The position numbers were made by a program, and so were the translations under genes. This document shows positions 8,908-18,019 of a stretch of 64,000 nucleotides of DNA, piece after piece; positions within the stretch are counted from its first letter, which is position 1; the number at the start of each line of letters is the position of its first letter. The notes beneath the pieces are model-generated. The model was not told the origin of the DNA and made no database searches. It was given only the letters and a program-made list of their open reading frames with translations. The DNA comes from Streptomyces griseosporeus (GTDB lineage Bacteria > Actinomycetota > Actinomycetes > Streptomycetales > Streptomycetaceae), in contig NZ_BNBR01000006.1 of the NCBI RefSeq assembly GCF_014656055.1, positions 372,001 to 436,000 on the forward strand, read 5' to 3'.

Positions 8908-9582
8908 ATGCGTGTCCTCGTCGCCACCGCCGTTCCCGCCGAGCGGGACGCGGTGGCGCAGGCGTTTCCCGCCGGGCGCGGCCCGGCCGCCCCGGGGCTG
9001 CTGGCCGCCGGCGTGGGCCCGGCACGCGCGGCCGCCGCCACCGCCGCCGCCCTGACCGCCGCCGAGCGCGACGGCGCCCCCTACGGGCTCGTCGTCAGCG
9101 CCGGTATCGGCGGCGGCTTCCTGCCCGGGGCGCCCCTCGGCTCGCTCGTCGTCGCCGACGAGATCACCGCAGCCGATCTGGGCGCCGAGACCCCGGACGG
9201 CTTCCTGCCCGTCACCGAGCTGGGCTTCGGCACCGTCACCCACCGCCCACCCGCGGCCCTGGTGCGGCGGGCCGCGGCCGCCACCGGCGCCCCGGCCGGG
9301 ACCGTGCTGACCGTGACGACCGTCACCGGCACCGCCGCCCGCGCGGCCGAGCTGCGCGCCCGCCACCCGCGGGCCCTCGCCGAGGCCATGGAGGGTTTCG
9401 GGGTCGCCGAGGCCGCCGCCCTGCACGGGCTGCCCGTGCTGGAGATCCGCGCGGTGTCCAACCCGGTCGGCCCGCGCGACCGTGCCGCCTGGCGCATCGG
9501 GGAGGCGCTGGCCACGCTCACCGAGGGCTTCGGGAAGCTGGCACCCGTACTGGAGAGTTGGAACAGCCATGACGACCAGTGA
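8908..9582 (+). CDS. mqnB: Futalosine hydrolase
   Basis: The product is 224 residues and resembles the nucleoside phosphorylase / MTA-SAH nucleosidase fold: VLVATAVPAERDAV at the N-terminus, GIGGGF at about 70, and AMEGFGVAEAAAL near the end as the purine-ribose site. MqnB cleaves futalosine to dehypoxanthine futalosine plus hypoxanthine in the futalosine route to menaquinone used by Streptomyces. Assignment is strengthened by the 14-nt overlap with mqnD, which indicates translational coupling. The remaining mqn genes are not in this window. ATG 8908 is the first start after the upstream stop. Confidence 0.93.
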   Translation: MRVLVATAVPAERDAVAQAFPAGRGPAAPGLLAAGVGPARAAAATAAALTAAERDGAPYGLVVSAGIGGGFLPGAPLGSLVVADEITAADLGAETPDGFLPVTELGFGTVTHRPPAALVRRAAAATGAPAGTVLTVTTVTGTAARAAELRARHPRALAEAMEGFGVAEAAALHGLPVLEIRAVSNPVGPRDRAAWRIGEALATLTEGFGKLAPVLESWNSHDDQ

Positions 9583-10429
9583 GCCCGCGCGGTCCCTGCG
9601 GATCGCCTACTCGCCCTGCCCGAACGACACGTTCGTCTTCGACGCCCTCGCCCACGGCCGGGTCCCCGGCGCGCCCGCGCTGGACGTGACCTTCGCCGAC
9701 ATCGACCTCACCAACGGCATGGCCGAGCGCGGCGAGTTCGACGTGCTGAAGGTGTCGTACGCCGTGCTGCCGTACGTCCTCGGCGAGTACGCCCTGCTGC
9801 CGTGCGGCGGGGCTCTGGGGCGGGGCTGCGGGCCGCTGGTGCTCAGCCGCGAGGCCGGTCTCGATCTGACGGGGCGTACGGTCGCCGTGCCCAGCGAGCG
9901 GTCGACGGCGTATCTGCTGTTCCGGCTGTGGGCGGCGGACACCGTGCCCGGCGGGGTCGGTGACATCGTCGTCATGCCGTTCCACGAGATCATGCCGGCC
10001 GTGCGGGACGGCAAGGTGGACGCCGGACTGGTCATCCACGAGGCCCGGTTCACGTACCAGAGCTACGGCCTGCACAAGCTGGCCGACATGGGCGAGCACT
10101 GGGAGCGGACGACCGGGCTGCCGATCCCGCTGGGCGCGATCATCGCGCGGCGGTCGCTGGGCGCGGACACGCTGAAGGTGCTCGCCGAGTCGATCCGTAC
10201 GTCCGTGCGGATGGCGTGGGACGAGCCGGAGGTCTCCCGGCCGTATGTCATGGAGCACGCCCAGGAGATGGACCCGGCCGTCGCCGACCAGCACATCGGG
10301 CTGTACGTCAACGAGTTCACCGCCGGGCTGGGCGAGGACGGCTACGCGGCCGTGCGCGGGCTGCTCACCCGTGCGGCGGCCGAGGGGCTGGTGCCGCCCC
10401 TCGGCCCGGACGCGCTGGAATTCCCGTAG
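9569..10429 (+). CDS. mqnD: 1,4-dihydroxy-6-naphthoate synthase
   Basis: The product is 286 residues. The N-terminal signature YSPCPNDTFVFDALAHG is characteristic of MqnA/MqnD-type periplasmic-binding-fold enzymes. MqnD converts cyclic dehypoxanthine futalosine to 1,4-dihydroxy-6-naphthoate in menaquinone synthesis. A conserved His lies in VIHEARFTY. ATG 9569 overlaps the 3' end of mqnB by 14 nt, so the two are translationally coupled; the frame is open further upstream, but those codons encode nothing family-like. The order mqnB-mqnD is the one I recall from other Streptomyces. Confidence 0.95.
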   Translation: MTTSEPARSLRIAYSPCPNDTFVFDALAHGRVPGAPALDVTFADIDLTNGMAERGEFDVLKVSYAVLPYVLGEYALLPCGGALGRGCGPLVLSREAGLDLTGRTVAVPSERSTAYLLFRLWAADTVPGGVGDIVVMPFHEIMPAVRDGKVDAGLVIHEARFTYQSYGLHKLADMGEHWERTTGLPIPLGAIIARRSLGADTLKVLAESIRTSVRMAWDEPEVSRPYVMEHAQEMDPAVADQHIGLYVNEFTAGLGEDGYAAVRGLLTRAAAEGLVPPLGPDALEFP

Positions 10430-10461
10430 GTCCTGTCCCGGTCCTGTCGCTGGGTGTCGGT

Positions 10462-10845
10462 TCAGACGTCGAGCTGGTCGGCGACCGCGCGGAGCAGGCC
10501 GGCGACCTTCTTGCCGGCGGTCTTCTCGGGGTAACGGCCGCGCTCCAGGGTCTGCGTGACGTTCTCCAGCAGGGTCGTCAGGTCCTGCACGATGGAGGCC
10601 AGCTCGTCCGGCTTCTTGCGCTGCGCGGCCGCCACCGAAGGGGTCGGGTCCAGCAGGATCACCGACAGGGCCTGGTCGCCGCGCTGTCCGGCGACGACGC
10701 CGAACTCCACGCGCTGGCCCGGCTTCAGGGTCTCGACTCCGGCGGGGAGGACCGAGGAATGGACGAAGACGTCACCGCCGTCGTCACGGGAGAGAAAGCC
10801 GAAGCCCTTCTCGCTGTTGAACCACTTGACCTTGCCGGTGGGCAC
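10462..10845 (-). CDS. Cold-shock-domain protein with C-terminal extension
   Basis: The product is 127 residues. Residues 1-65 form a cold shock domain with RNP1-like [10 protein letters not shown] and RNP2-like VFVHSS. A second part of about 60 residues, with [23 protein letters not shown], is absent from the 67-residue Csp proteins and is predicted helical. It probably binds single-stranded nucleic acid. GTG 10845 is chosen because PTGKVKWFN is the canonical CSD beginning; the frame continues upstream without homology. A promoter TTGTCA-N16-TAGCCT lies upstream. It is divergent from the small membrane protein gene. Confidence 0.92.
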   Translation of the reverse strand: MPTGKVKWFNSEKGFGFLSRDDGGDVFVHSSVLPAGVETLKPGQRVEFGVVAGQRGDQALSVILLDPTPSVAAAQRKKPDELASIVQDLTTLLENVTQTLERGRYPEKTAGKKVAGLLRAVADQLDV

Positions 10846-10923
10846 GTCTGTCCTCGTCCTCGTACTCGTCGGAAAAATGCTCAATAACAACCCTGGCGGG
10901 TCGACCATGACCCGCCGGTACCA

Positions 10924-10951
10924 AGGCTAATGGTCTCCGGGCGGGTGACAA
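10924..10951 (-). promoter_or_regulatory. Likely housekeeping promoter of the cold-shock-domain gene
   Basis: Read on the minus strand, TTGTCA (10951-10946), 16 nt, then TAGCCT (10929-10924). This would give a leader of about 70 nt before GTG 10845. It is divergent from the leaderless promoter of the 10997 gene. Confidence 0.5.
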
Positions 10952-10996
10952 GACGTCGCCCGGTTGTTCCTTCGCGCTGGGAACTACCCTGGTCGG

Positions 10997-11257
10997 GTGC
11001 GTGACGAAACTCGAATGAATTCCGCCGAACCCGGTGACCGGCTGATCCGTGCCGGTGCGATCGTCTTCTTCCTCGGCGCCCTGGCCACTCTGGTCACCGT
11101 GGCTCCGCTGCTGCTCGGAACGACGCCTTTTCCGACGTACATGTTCGGGCTGAGCATGCTCATGGCCGTCGGATTCGTGCTCGCCGGTGCGGGCGTGCTG
11201 CGTTCGGCCGCGGCGGGGCGGCGGCAGGCGCGGGCGGCCGCTCAGGCGTCGAGGTAG
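10997..11257 (+). CDS. Small two-helix membrane protein
   Basis: The product is 86 residues. Two hydrophobic segments (about residues 17-41 and 50-70), separated by FPTYMFGLSM, and a basic C-terminus (GRRQARAAAQ) predict a small integral membrane protein of unknown function. TACCCT (10985-10990) ends 6 nt before GTG 10997, so that start is chosen as leaderless; ATG 11015 is the alternative. The last 16 bp overlap the 3' end of the convergent HAD gene. Confidence 0.75.
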   Translation: MRDETRMNSAEPGDRLIRAGAIVFFLGALATLVTVAPLLLGTTPFPTYMFGLSMLMAVGFVLAGAGVLRSAAAGRRQARAAAQASR

Positions 11258-11859
11258 GCCGAAAGCCACCCCGGGAACGCGTCGAGCGACGCGAGGACCA
11301 CGTCCGCGCCGGCCTCGGCCAGCTCCTCGGGCGCGCACGGCCCGCTGGCCACGGCCACCGACAGCGCTCCGGCCGTGCGGGCGCCGCGGACGTCCCCGAC
11401 GTGGTCGCCGACGTACACGTCGGCGCCGTACTCGCGCAGCGCCTCCGCCTTCTGCTCGGCCCACAGGTCGCCGACGACCACGTCGGCGTCCAGGCCGAGG
11501 TGTTCCACGTGCAGCTTGGCGTTGGCCTCGTACTTGGCGGTGACCACGACCGTCCGCCCGCCGGCGGCCTTCACGGCCGCGAGGGCCGCGCGGGCGCCGG
11601 GCATGGGCAGGGTGGCCGGGACGGCTATCCCCGGGTACATCGCGCGGTAGGTGTCCACCATGGCCTCGACCTGGTCCGCCGGGAACCAGTTCGCCATCTC
11701 CTCCACCAGCGGCGGCCCGAGCCGGGTGACGGCGAGATCGGCGTCGATGTAGGTACCGGTCCGCTCCGACAGCAGCTGGTACACGGCCCGGATGCCGGGG
11801 CGGGAGTCGATCAGGGTCATGTCGAGGTCGAATCCGACCACCGGAGCGCGGGACGTCAT
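11242..11859 (-). CDS. HAD-superfamily hydrolase, phosphoglycolate-phosphatase-like
   Basis: The product is 205 residues. HAD motif I is GFDLDMTLIDS (the DxDxT aspartates), motif II is VVVTAKY, and motif IV is GDHVGDVRGA. The helical cap of 60-70 residues between motifs I and II fits the phosphoglycolate phosphatase subgroup. The substrate is not predictable. ATG 11859 is preferred over ATG 11868 because CACAAT (on the minus strand, 11872-11867) lies 7 nt before it, a leaderless arrangement. Confidence 0.9.
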   Translation of the reverse strand: MTSRAPVVGFDLDMTLIDSRPGIRAVYQLLSERTGTYIDADLAVTRLGPPLVEEMANWFPADQVEAMVDTYRAMYPGIAVPATLPMPGARAALAAVKAAGGRTVVVTAKYEANAKLHVEHLGLDADVVVGDLWAEQKAEALREYGADVYVGDHVGDVRGARTAGALSVAVASGPCAPEELAEAGADVVLASLDAFPGWLSAYLDA

Positions 11860-11899
11860 GACGGCCATTGTGCCGTGCGGCCCCGGCCGGCCGGCGCGG

Positions 11900-12556
11900 T
11901 CAGAACTCCGCGGTGTCCAGCTCGAAGCCGAGGGGGGCGGGCAGCGGCACGGTCTGCCCGAGCTTGTGCTTCGGCCCGTGCGCGTAGGAGTCGCCGGACG
12001 GCTCGGAGTAGACCCTCACCTCGCCCTCCTGCCGGTCGATCAGCAGGTAGACGGGGATGCCGGCGCGGGCGTAGCCGTGGATCTTCTTGTCGCGGTCGCG
12101 TTCGGCCGTGCTGCCGGAGGTCACTTCGGCGACGAGGAGAACCGGGGCGGGGTCGTGCCACTCGTCCTTGCTGTCGAAGCTGCCCTTGGGGGCGACGACC
12201 AGGTCGGGGACGACATGACCGGTACCGGAGGCACCGGGGACGTCCAGGCCGATGCCGGTGTAGTTGCGCAGCGAGCGGTCGTGGCGCCGTTCACCGACCT
12301 GGTGACTGAGTTCCGACACGAACTCCTCGTGTTCCCCGTTGGCCGGTGGCGTCACGTGGATCTCCCCTTCGATCAACTCCACGCGCCAGCCCCGGGGGGC
12401 CGCCGCACTGAAGAGCTCGAAGGCCTGCTCCACGCTCGCACCCGAGTAGTCGGGCACACCGCTGTCCGCGTCGCTGTCGCCGTCCGGGTCGTCGTAGGGG
12501 CCGTGAATGGCCTCGCCCTGGTACCCCGGCATGATGATCGGCTCCGCCGTCGCCAT
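11900..12556 (-). CDS. Uma2-family (DUF820) restriction-endonuclease-fold protein
   Basis: The product is 218 residues with the Uma2 signature: WRVELIEGEIHVTPPANGEHE, then VVPDLVVAP, then VLLVAEVTS and IPVYLLID. The D...ExV spacing is that of a PD-(D/E)XK nuclease fold. Uma2 proteins are abundant in actinomycetes and cyanobacteria, and their role is not established. ATG 12556 is chosen because GGGAGG lies 8 nt upstream; the frame extends to 12631 without SD or similarity. The gene stands alone, next to the HAD gene on the same strand. Confidence 0.88.
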   Translation of the reverse strand: MATAEPIIMPGYQGEAIHGPYDDPDGDSDADSGVPDYSGASVEQAFELFSAAAPRGWRVELIEGEIHVTPPANGEHEEFVSELSHQVGERRHDRSLRNYTGIGLDVPGASGTGHVVPDLVVAPKGSFDSKDEWHDPAPVLLVAEVTSGSTAERDRDKKIHGYARAGIPVYLLIDRQEGEVRVYSEPSGDSYAHGPKHKLGQTVPLPAPLGFELDTAEF

Positions 12557-12668
12557 GACAGACCTCCCTCGCTCGACGCGACGTTCCCAGGGTAGGCGGG
12601 AAGCGCGTCCGGCGAATCCGGTGCGGATCACCCGAACGAGTGTGCTGTTACGTTTCCGCGCCTCGGCA

Positions 12669-13679
12669 CTACCGCTGCCGCTGCGAGCGCCACACCAGGA
12701 ACAGGGCCGACGCCAGCGCCGCGCCGCGCAGGACCCACGGCCAGGTCTCGGAGATCGCGTCGCTCATGTGGCCCTCGGCGATCGGCTCGCCCCAGCGGCC
12801 CGCGGTACGGCCCCACAGCCACACCACCCCGGCGGTCAGGGACAGGCCCGGGAGGATGACGACCGCCCACTTGGTCTCCGCGTCGGTCAGGCGGCGTGAG
12901 GCCCAGGCGATCAGCCAGCCCGCCGCCAGCGCGACCAGGTTGCCTAGCACCGCTCCGGCGACCAGGCAGGCGGCGGCGAGCAGCAGCAGGGGGTTGCTCC
13001 AGCGGGGCAGGGAGCGGGGGCGGACCCGCTCGATCACGCCGGGCTTCCCGTCGGAGGCCGGTTCGGCGTCCGTCTCGGGCTCCTCGTCCGGGGTCCCGGC
13101 GGGCTCGGTCTCCTTCTCCGCCGGTTCCTTCCGCGGTGGCTTCAGCAGGTCCGGGATCTCCACCCCGCCCACGAACCCGGGCACCTCGTCCGTGCCGGCG
13201 TCCCCGAACGGTCCCGGCTGCACCCGCCACCAGTCGGGCTGTACGGCGCTGCGGCCCAGCTCCTGGGCGCTGGCCAGGTGCGGCGGGGCGGGGACCTCGG
13301 GCGCGGGGGCGTTCTCGGGGGAATCGGCGGGCCGCGGGCGGGGCACGCGCCGCCGCTTCGCGCGGGGTGCCTTCCGTTCGTCCCGCGCGTCCTGGTCGGT
13401 GTCCCGCTGCACCGGTACCGCCGCCGCCGGTGGCTGCGGGGCCGGCGTGCCGCCGTCGACGGCGGCCGTGACCACGTCGTCGGGGCTGCCGAGGCGGTCC
13501 AGGATGCGGCGCACGGCCGCCGGGCTGTCGACGACCGCCCGGGCCCGGCGCCGGTCGATCTCGTCCCTCAGCTGCGACACGAGCCGCATCCGGGCGGCCG
13601 ACGGCAGCTGTTGTTGCTGCGCCACGTCACCGACGCGGCTCAGGTACTCGTAGACGACCTTGTCGCTCTCGATCCCCAC
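12669..13679 (-). CDS. Membrane protein with N-terminal HAAS-like domain
   Basis: The product is 336 residues. Residues 1-70 (VYEYLSRVGDVAQ, then RLVSQLRDEIDRRR, then RRILDRLGSPDDVV) match the short helical HAAS/DUF1700-like domain found in front of membrane segments. Residues 75-205 are Pro/Glu-rich and probably disordered. The C-terminal 125 residues hold about four hydrophobic helices. A signalling or scaffold role is possible but not shown. TAGCTT lies 6 nt before GTG 13679, supporting this start and a leaderless mRNA. It is divergent from the Helicase_C_3-type gene. Confidence 0.8.
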   Translation of the reverse strand: MGIESDKVVYEYLSRVGDVAQQQQLPSAARMRLVSQLRDEIDRRRARAVVDSPAAVRRILDRLGSPDDVVTAAVDGGTPAPQPPAAAVPVQRDTDQDARDERKAPRAKRRRVPRPRPADSPENAPAPEVPAPPHLASAQELGRSAVQPDWWRVQPGPFGDAGTDEVPGFVGGVEIPDLLKPPRKEPAEKETEPAGTPDEEPETDAEPASDGKPGVIERVRPRSLPRWSNPLLLLAAACLVAGAVLGNLVALAAGWLIAWASRRLTDAETKWAVVILPGLSLTAGVVWLWGRTAGRWGEPIAEGHMSDAISETWPWVLRGAALASALFLVWRSQRQR

Positions 13680-13753
13680 GGGAAGAAGCTATCGCGCGGC
13701 CCCCCGCCCCGGGCACGGCCGCGCTGTCGCACCCACCCGCTACCGTGGGTCGG

Positions 13754-16279
13754 ATGAGCCCCGAGGACACGCCGGCCCCCCGCTCGCTCGCCGAAGCGCT
13801 CCGCGCGCGCGACGACGCCTCCCTGGCCGCCCTCCTGCGCAGCCGCCCCGACCTCATCACCCCCGTGCCGACCGACCTCACCCAGCTCGCGACGCGTGCC
13901 GGGACCCGGGCGAGCGTCGTGCGCGCGCTGGAGCGGCTGGACCGGTTCGCGCTGCAGACCGCGCAGGCGCTGGCGGTGGCCGCCGACCCGGCGTCGTACG
14001 AGGAACTGCTCGGGCTGATGGCCGGGGACGAGCGGGACCCGGCGGTCGCCGCCGCGCTGCCGCACGCGCTCGGCGTGCTGCGCGAGCAGGCGCTGGTGTG
14101 GGGCGGCGACGACCGGCTGCGGCTGGTGCGCACCGCGCGCGAACTGCTCGCCCCGTCCCCGCAGCACCCCTCGCCGACCGGGCTCGGCCCGACCGTGCAG
14201 GAGGCGACCGCGGGCATGTCGCCCGGGCGCATCCAGGAGATCGTGACCACCGCGGGGCTGGCCTCCACCCACGACTCGGTGTCCGCGGTCACCGCGCTCA
14301 CCGCGCTGTTCGGCGACCGCAAGCGCATGGCGGCCCTGCTCGCCGGCGCGCCGGAGGAGTCCCGGCAGGTGCTGGCGCGGCTGGTGTGGGGACCGCCGTA
14401 CGGGCAGGTCACGGCCGACCCGGCGGCGCATCTGCGCTGGCTGCTGGACCGCGGGCTGCTGCTGCCGACCGCGCCCGGCACGGTCGTGCTGCCCCGGGAG
14501 GTGGCGCTGCATCTGCGGCAGGGCCGCGCGCACCGGGAGCCCGAGCCGCTGCCGCCCGCCGTCGAGGCCGTGAAGGTCCACCGTCCCCAGGTGGTGGACG
14601 CCACCGCCGCCGGGCAGGCGCTGACCGCACTGGCCACGGTGGAGGAGCTGCTGAAGGACTGGCACGAGGGCGGCCCCGCCGTGCTGCGGGCCGGCGGGCT
14701 CAGCGTGCGCGACCTGAAGCGGACCGCGGTCGCGCTGGACGTGCCGGAGCCGGTGGCCGCGTTCTGGGTGGAGCTGGCGTACGCGGCCGGGCTGCTGGCC
14801 TCCGACGGCGAGGCCGACGAACGGTACGCCGCCACCCCGGCCTACGACGAGTGGCTGACCCTGCCCGCGCAGGAGCGGTGGGTGCGGCTCGCGGAGGCGT
14901 GGCTGGCGGCGACCCGCACGGCGGGGCTGGTCGGCGGGCGGGACGCCAAGGAGCGCGCGCTGTCGGCGCTGGGCCCGGGCCTGGACCGGTCCGCGGCGCC
15001 GGAGGTACGGCACCGGGTGCTGACGCTGCTCGCCGCGCTGCCCGAGGGCGCCGCGCCGGACCCGGAGTCGGTGCTGGCGCGGCTTCAGTGGGAGCGGCCG
15101 CAGCGCCGGGAGGACGACCTGCGCACCCGGCTCGCCCGCTGGACGCTGGACGAGGCGGAGTTGCTGGGCGTGACCGGGCGGGGCGCGCTGGCGGCCCACG
15201 GCCGGGCGCTGCTCGGGCTGCCCGCGCCGGACCACACCCCGCGCGCGGAGGAGCCCTCCGGCCCCGGCGACAAGCTGCCCGTCCACCACCACCGCCGGCC
15301 CGCCCCCGCCGCGCCCCTGTCCCCCGCCGAGCAGGCCGCCGCCTCGGCCGCCGCCGCGCGGCTGCTGGCGCCGCTGTTGCCGGAACCGCTGGACCACGTG
15401 CTGCTCCAGGCCGACCTGACGGCCGTCGCGCCGGGCCCGCTGCAACGCCCCCTCGCGGACACGCTCGGCGTCCTCGCCGACGTCGAGTCCAAGGGCGGCG
15501 CGACCGTCTACCGCTTCACGCCCGCCTCCGTACGGCGTGCCCTGGACGCCGGGCGCACCGCCGCCGACCTGCACGCCTTCCTCGCGGCGCACTCGCGCAC
15601 GCCGGTGCCGCAGCCGCTGGCGTACCTGATCGACGACGTGGCCCGCCGCCACGGCCATCTGCGGGTCGGCGCCGCCTCCGCGTACGTGCGCTGCGACGAC
15701 GACGCCCTGCTCAACGAGATCCTCGCCGACAAGCGGTCCGCCGGGCTGCGGCTGCGCCGCCTCGCGCCGACGGTCCTGGCCGCGCAGAGCGACCCGGCGA
15801 CGCTCCTGGAGGGCCTGCGGGCGATGGGCTTCGCGCCGGCCGCGGAGTCCGCCGAGGGCGATGTGCTGATCGCCCGCCCCGACGCCCACCGCACCCCGCC
15901 ACGCACCCCGCCGGAGCCGGTGCCGGACGGCCCGCCGATGCCGGACGCGGCACTGCTGTCGGCGGCGATCCGCGCGATCCGGGCGGGCGACCTGGCCTCC
16001 ACCACCCCGCGCAAGCCCACCGACGACACCCCGCTCGCGCCGGGCGAGCTGCCGCGCACCTCGGCCGCCGAGACCCTCGCCACCATGCAGGCCGCCGTGC
16101 TGACCGGCGAGGCGGTGTGGATCGGCTTCGTCAACGCCGAGGGCGCCGCCAGCCAGCGCGTCATCGCGCCGGTCCGGGTGGAGGGTGGCTTCGTCACGGC
16201 GTACGACCACACCGCGGACGAGGTCCGCACCTTCCCGCTGCACCGGATCACGGGAGTGGCGGAGCTCGCGGACGACTGA
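13754..16279 (+). CDS. Helicase-associated protein (Helicase_C_3 / WYL-like), XPB companion
   Basis: The product is 841 residues. The middle and C-terminal parts (about residues 520-720) contain PLAYLIDDVARRHGHLRVG and DDALLNEILADKRSAGLRLRR segments of the XPB/Ssl2 Helicase_C_3-type domain. The last 70 residues (GEAVWIGFVNAEG, then GGFVTAYDHTADEVRTFPL) look like a WYL ligand-binding domain. There is no Walker A motif, so it is not itself a helicase. It lies 56 bp upstream of an XPB helicase on the same strand. TACCGT ends 7 nt before ATG 13754, giving a leaderless start; GTG 13745 is less likely. Confidence 0.87.
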   Translation: MSPEDTPAPRSLAEALRARDDASLAALLRSRPDLITPVPTDLTQLATRAGTRASVVRALERLDRFALQTAQALAVAADPASYEELLGLMAGDERDPAVAAALPHALGVLREQALVWGGDDRLRLVRTARELLAPSPQHPSPTGLGPTVQEATAGMSPGRIQEIVTTAGLASTHDSVSAVTALTALFGDRKRMAALLAGAPEESRQVLARLVWGPPYGQVTADPAAHLRWLLDRGLLLPTAPGTVVLPREVALHLRQGRAHREPEPLPPAVEAVKVHRPQVVDATAAGQALTALATVEELLKDWHEGGPAVLRAGGLSVRDLKRTAVALDVPEPVAAFWVELAYAAGLLASDGEADERYAATPAYDEWLTLPAQERWVRLAEAWLAATRTAGLVGGRDAKERALSALGPGLDRSAAPEVRHRVLTLLAALPEGAAPDPESVLARLQWERPQRREDDLRTRLARWTLDEAELLGVTGRGALAAHGRALLGLPAPDHTPRAEEPSGPGDKLPVHHHRRPAPAAPLSPAEQAAASAAAARLLAPLLPEPLDHVLLQADLTAVAPGPLQRPLADTLGVLADVESKGGATVYRFTPASVRRALDAGRTAADLHAFLAAHSRTPVPQPLAYLIDDVARRHGHLRVGAASAYVRCDDDALLNEILADKRSAGLRLRRLAPTVLAAQSDPATLLEGLRAMGFAPAAESAEGDVLIARPDAHRTPPRTPPEPVPDGPPMPDAALLSAAIRAIRAGDLASTTPRKPTDDTPLAPGELPRTSAAETLATMQAAVLTGEAVWIGFVNAEGAASQRVIAPVRVEGGFVTAYDHTADEVRTFPLHRITGVAELADD

Positions 16280-16335
16280 CGCCCGGGTGCGGCACACTGG
16301 ACGTTTGGGCCGTTGTGGAAAGGTGTGTGCCGCGC

Positions 16336-17979
16336 GTGAACGGACCGCTGATCGTCCAGTCCGACAAGACCCTCCTCCTGGAGGTCGACCACGAGCAGGC
16401 CGACGAGTGCCGTCGGGCCATCGCGCCGTTCGCGGAGCTGGAGCGGGCGCCCGAGCACATCCACACCTACCGGGTGACGCCGCTCGGCCTGTGGAACGCG
16501 CGGGCCGCCGGGCACGACGCCGAGCAGGTCGTGGACGCGCTGGTGCAGTACAGCCGCTACCCGGTGCCGCACGCGCTGCTCGTCGACATCGCCGAGACGA
16601 TGGACCGCTACGGGCGGCTGTCGCTGGTCAAGCACCCGGCGCACGGGCTGGTGCTGACCTCCACGGACCGGCCGGTCCTTGAGGAGGTGCTGCGCTCCAA
16701 GCGGATCGCCCCGCTGGTCGGCGCCCGCATCGACCCCGACACCGTCGTCGTGCACCCCTCCGAGCGCGGGCAGATCAAGCAGACGCTGCTGAAGCTGGGC
16801 TGGCCGGCCGAGGACCTCGCCGGGTACGTCGACGGTGAGGCGCACCCGATCGAGCTGGCCGAGGACGGCTGGGCGCTGCGGCCCTACCAGAAGCAGGCCG
16901 TGGAGAACTTCTGGCACGGCGGCTCCGGCGTCGTCGTCCTGCCCTGCGGCGCCGGCAAGACGCTGGTCGGGGCCGGGGCGATGTCCCAGGCCAAATCGAC
17001 CACGCTGATCCTCGTCACCAACACCGTCTCCGCGCGGCAGTGGAAGCACGAGCTGGTGAAGCGGACGTCGCTGACCGAGGACGAGATCGGCGAGTACAGC
17101 GGCACGCGCAAGGAGATCCGGCCGGTCACCATCGCGACGTACCAGGTGCTGACGACCCGGCGGAAGGGTGTCTACCCGCACCTGGAGCTGTTCGACTCCC
17201 GGGACTGGGGTCTGATCGTCTACGACGAGGTGCACCTGCTGCCGGCGCCCGTGTTCAAGTTCACCGCGGACCTCCAGGCGCGGCGGCGGCTCGGCCTGAC
17301 CGCGACGCTGGTGCGGGAGGACGGCCGCGAGTCGGACGTGTTCTCGCTGATCGGCCCGAAGCGGTTCGACGCGCCGTGGAAGGAGATCGAGGCGCAGGGG
17401 TACATCGCGCCCGCGGACTGCGTCGAGGTCCGGGTGAACCTGACCGACTCCGAGCGGCTGGCGTACGCGACGGCCGAGGCGGAGGAGAAGTACCGGTTCT
17501 GCGCGACGACGGACACCAAGCGGAAGGTGACCGAGGCGATCGTCCGGCGCTTCGCCGGGCAGCAGATCCTCGTCATCGGGCAGTACATCGACCAGCTCGA
17601 CGAGCTGGGCGAGCACCTGGGCGCGCCCGTCATCAAGGGCGAGACGTCGAACGCGCAGCGGGAGAAGCTGTTCGACGCGTTCCGGGAGGGCGAGATCAGC
17701 GTCCTGGTGGTGTCCAAGGTCGCGAACTTCTCCATCGACCTGCCCGAGGCCACGGTCGCCATCCAGGTCTCGGGCACGTTCGGCTCCCGGCAGGAGGAGG
17801 CCCAGCGGCTGGGCCGGGTGCTGCGGCCCAAGGCCGACGGGCACCAGGCGCACTTCTACTCGGTGGTCGCCCGCGACACGATCGACCAGGACTTCGCGGC
17901 GCACCGGCAGCGGTTCCTGGCGGAGCAGGGGTACGCGTACCGGATCATGGACGCGGACGAGTTGCTGGCGGAGAGCTGA
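16336..17979 (+). CDS. DNA repair helicase, XPB family
   Basis: The product is 547 residues. The N-terminal 180 residues carry the damage-recognition-like domain. The SF2 helicase core follows: LRPYQKQAV (Q motif), PCGAGKT (Walker A), YDEVHLL (DEVH box), LTATLVRED (motif III), IGQYIDQLDELG and KVANFSIDLPEA (motifs IV-V), and QEEAQRLGRVLRPK (motif VI). It resembles archaeal and bacterial XPB, a 3'-5' helicase. GTG 16336 (NGPLIVQSDKT) is chosen; GTG 16327, three codons upstream, is possible. A GGAAAGG site lies just upstream. It is probably cotranscribed with the preceding gene. Confidence 0.95.
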   Translation: MNGPLIVQSDKTLLLEVDHEQADECRRAIAPFAELERAPEHIHTYRVTPLGLWNARAAGHDAEQVVDALVQYSRYPVPHALLVDIAETMDRYGRLSLVKHPAHGLVLTSTDRPVLEEVLRSKRIAPLVGARIDPDTVVVHPSERGQIKQTLLKLGWPAEDLAGYVDGEAHPIELAEDGWALRPYQKQAVENFWHGGSGVVVLPCGAGKTLVGAGAMSQAKSTTLILVTNTVSARQWKHELVKRTSLTEDEIGEYSGTRKEIRPVTIATYQVLTTRRKGVYPHLELFDSRDWGLIVYDEVHLLPAPVFKFTADLQARRRLGLTATLVREDGRESDVFSLIGPKRFDAPWKEIEAQGYIAPADCVEVRVNLTDSERLAYATAEAEEKYRFCATTDTKRKVTEAIVRRFAGQQILVIGQYIDQLDELGEHLGAPVIKGETSNAQREKLFDAFREGEISVLVVSKVANFSIDLPEATVAIQVSGTFGSRQEEAQRLGRVLRPKADGHQAHFYSVVARDTIDQDFAAHRQRFLAEQGYAYRIMDADELLAES

Positions 17980-18019
17980 GGGGCCGACGCCGGCCGCCTT
18001 CGGTCGGCTCGGTTCCCGG

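Noticed and set aside
13640-16297. Long minus-strand frame opposite the Helicase_C_3-type gene
   Set aside because: Arg/Gly-rich shadow without motifs; the plus-strand gene has clear domains.
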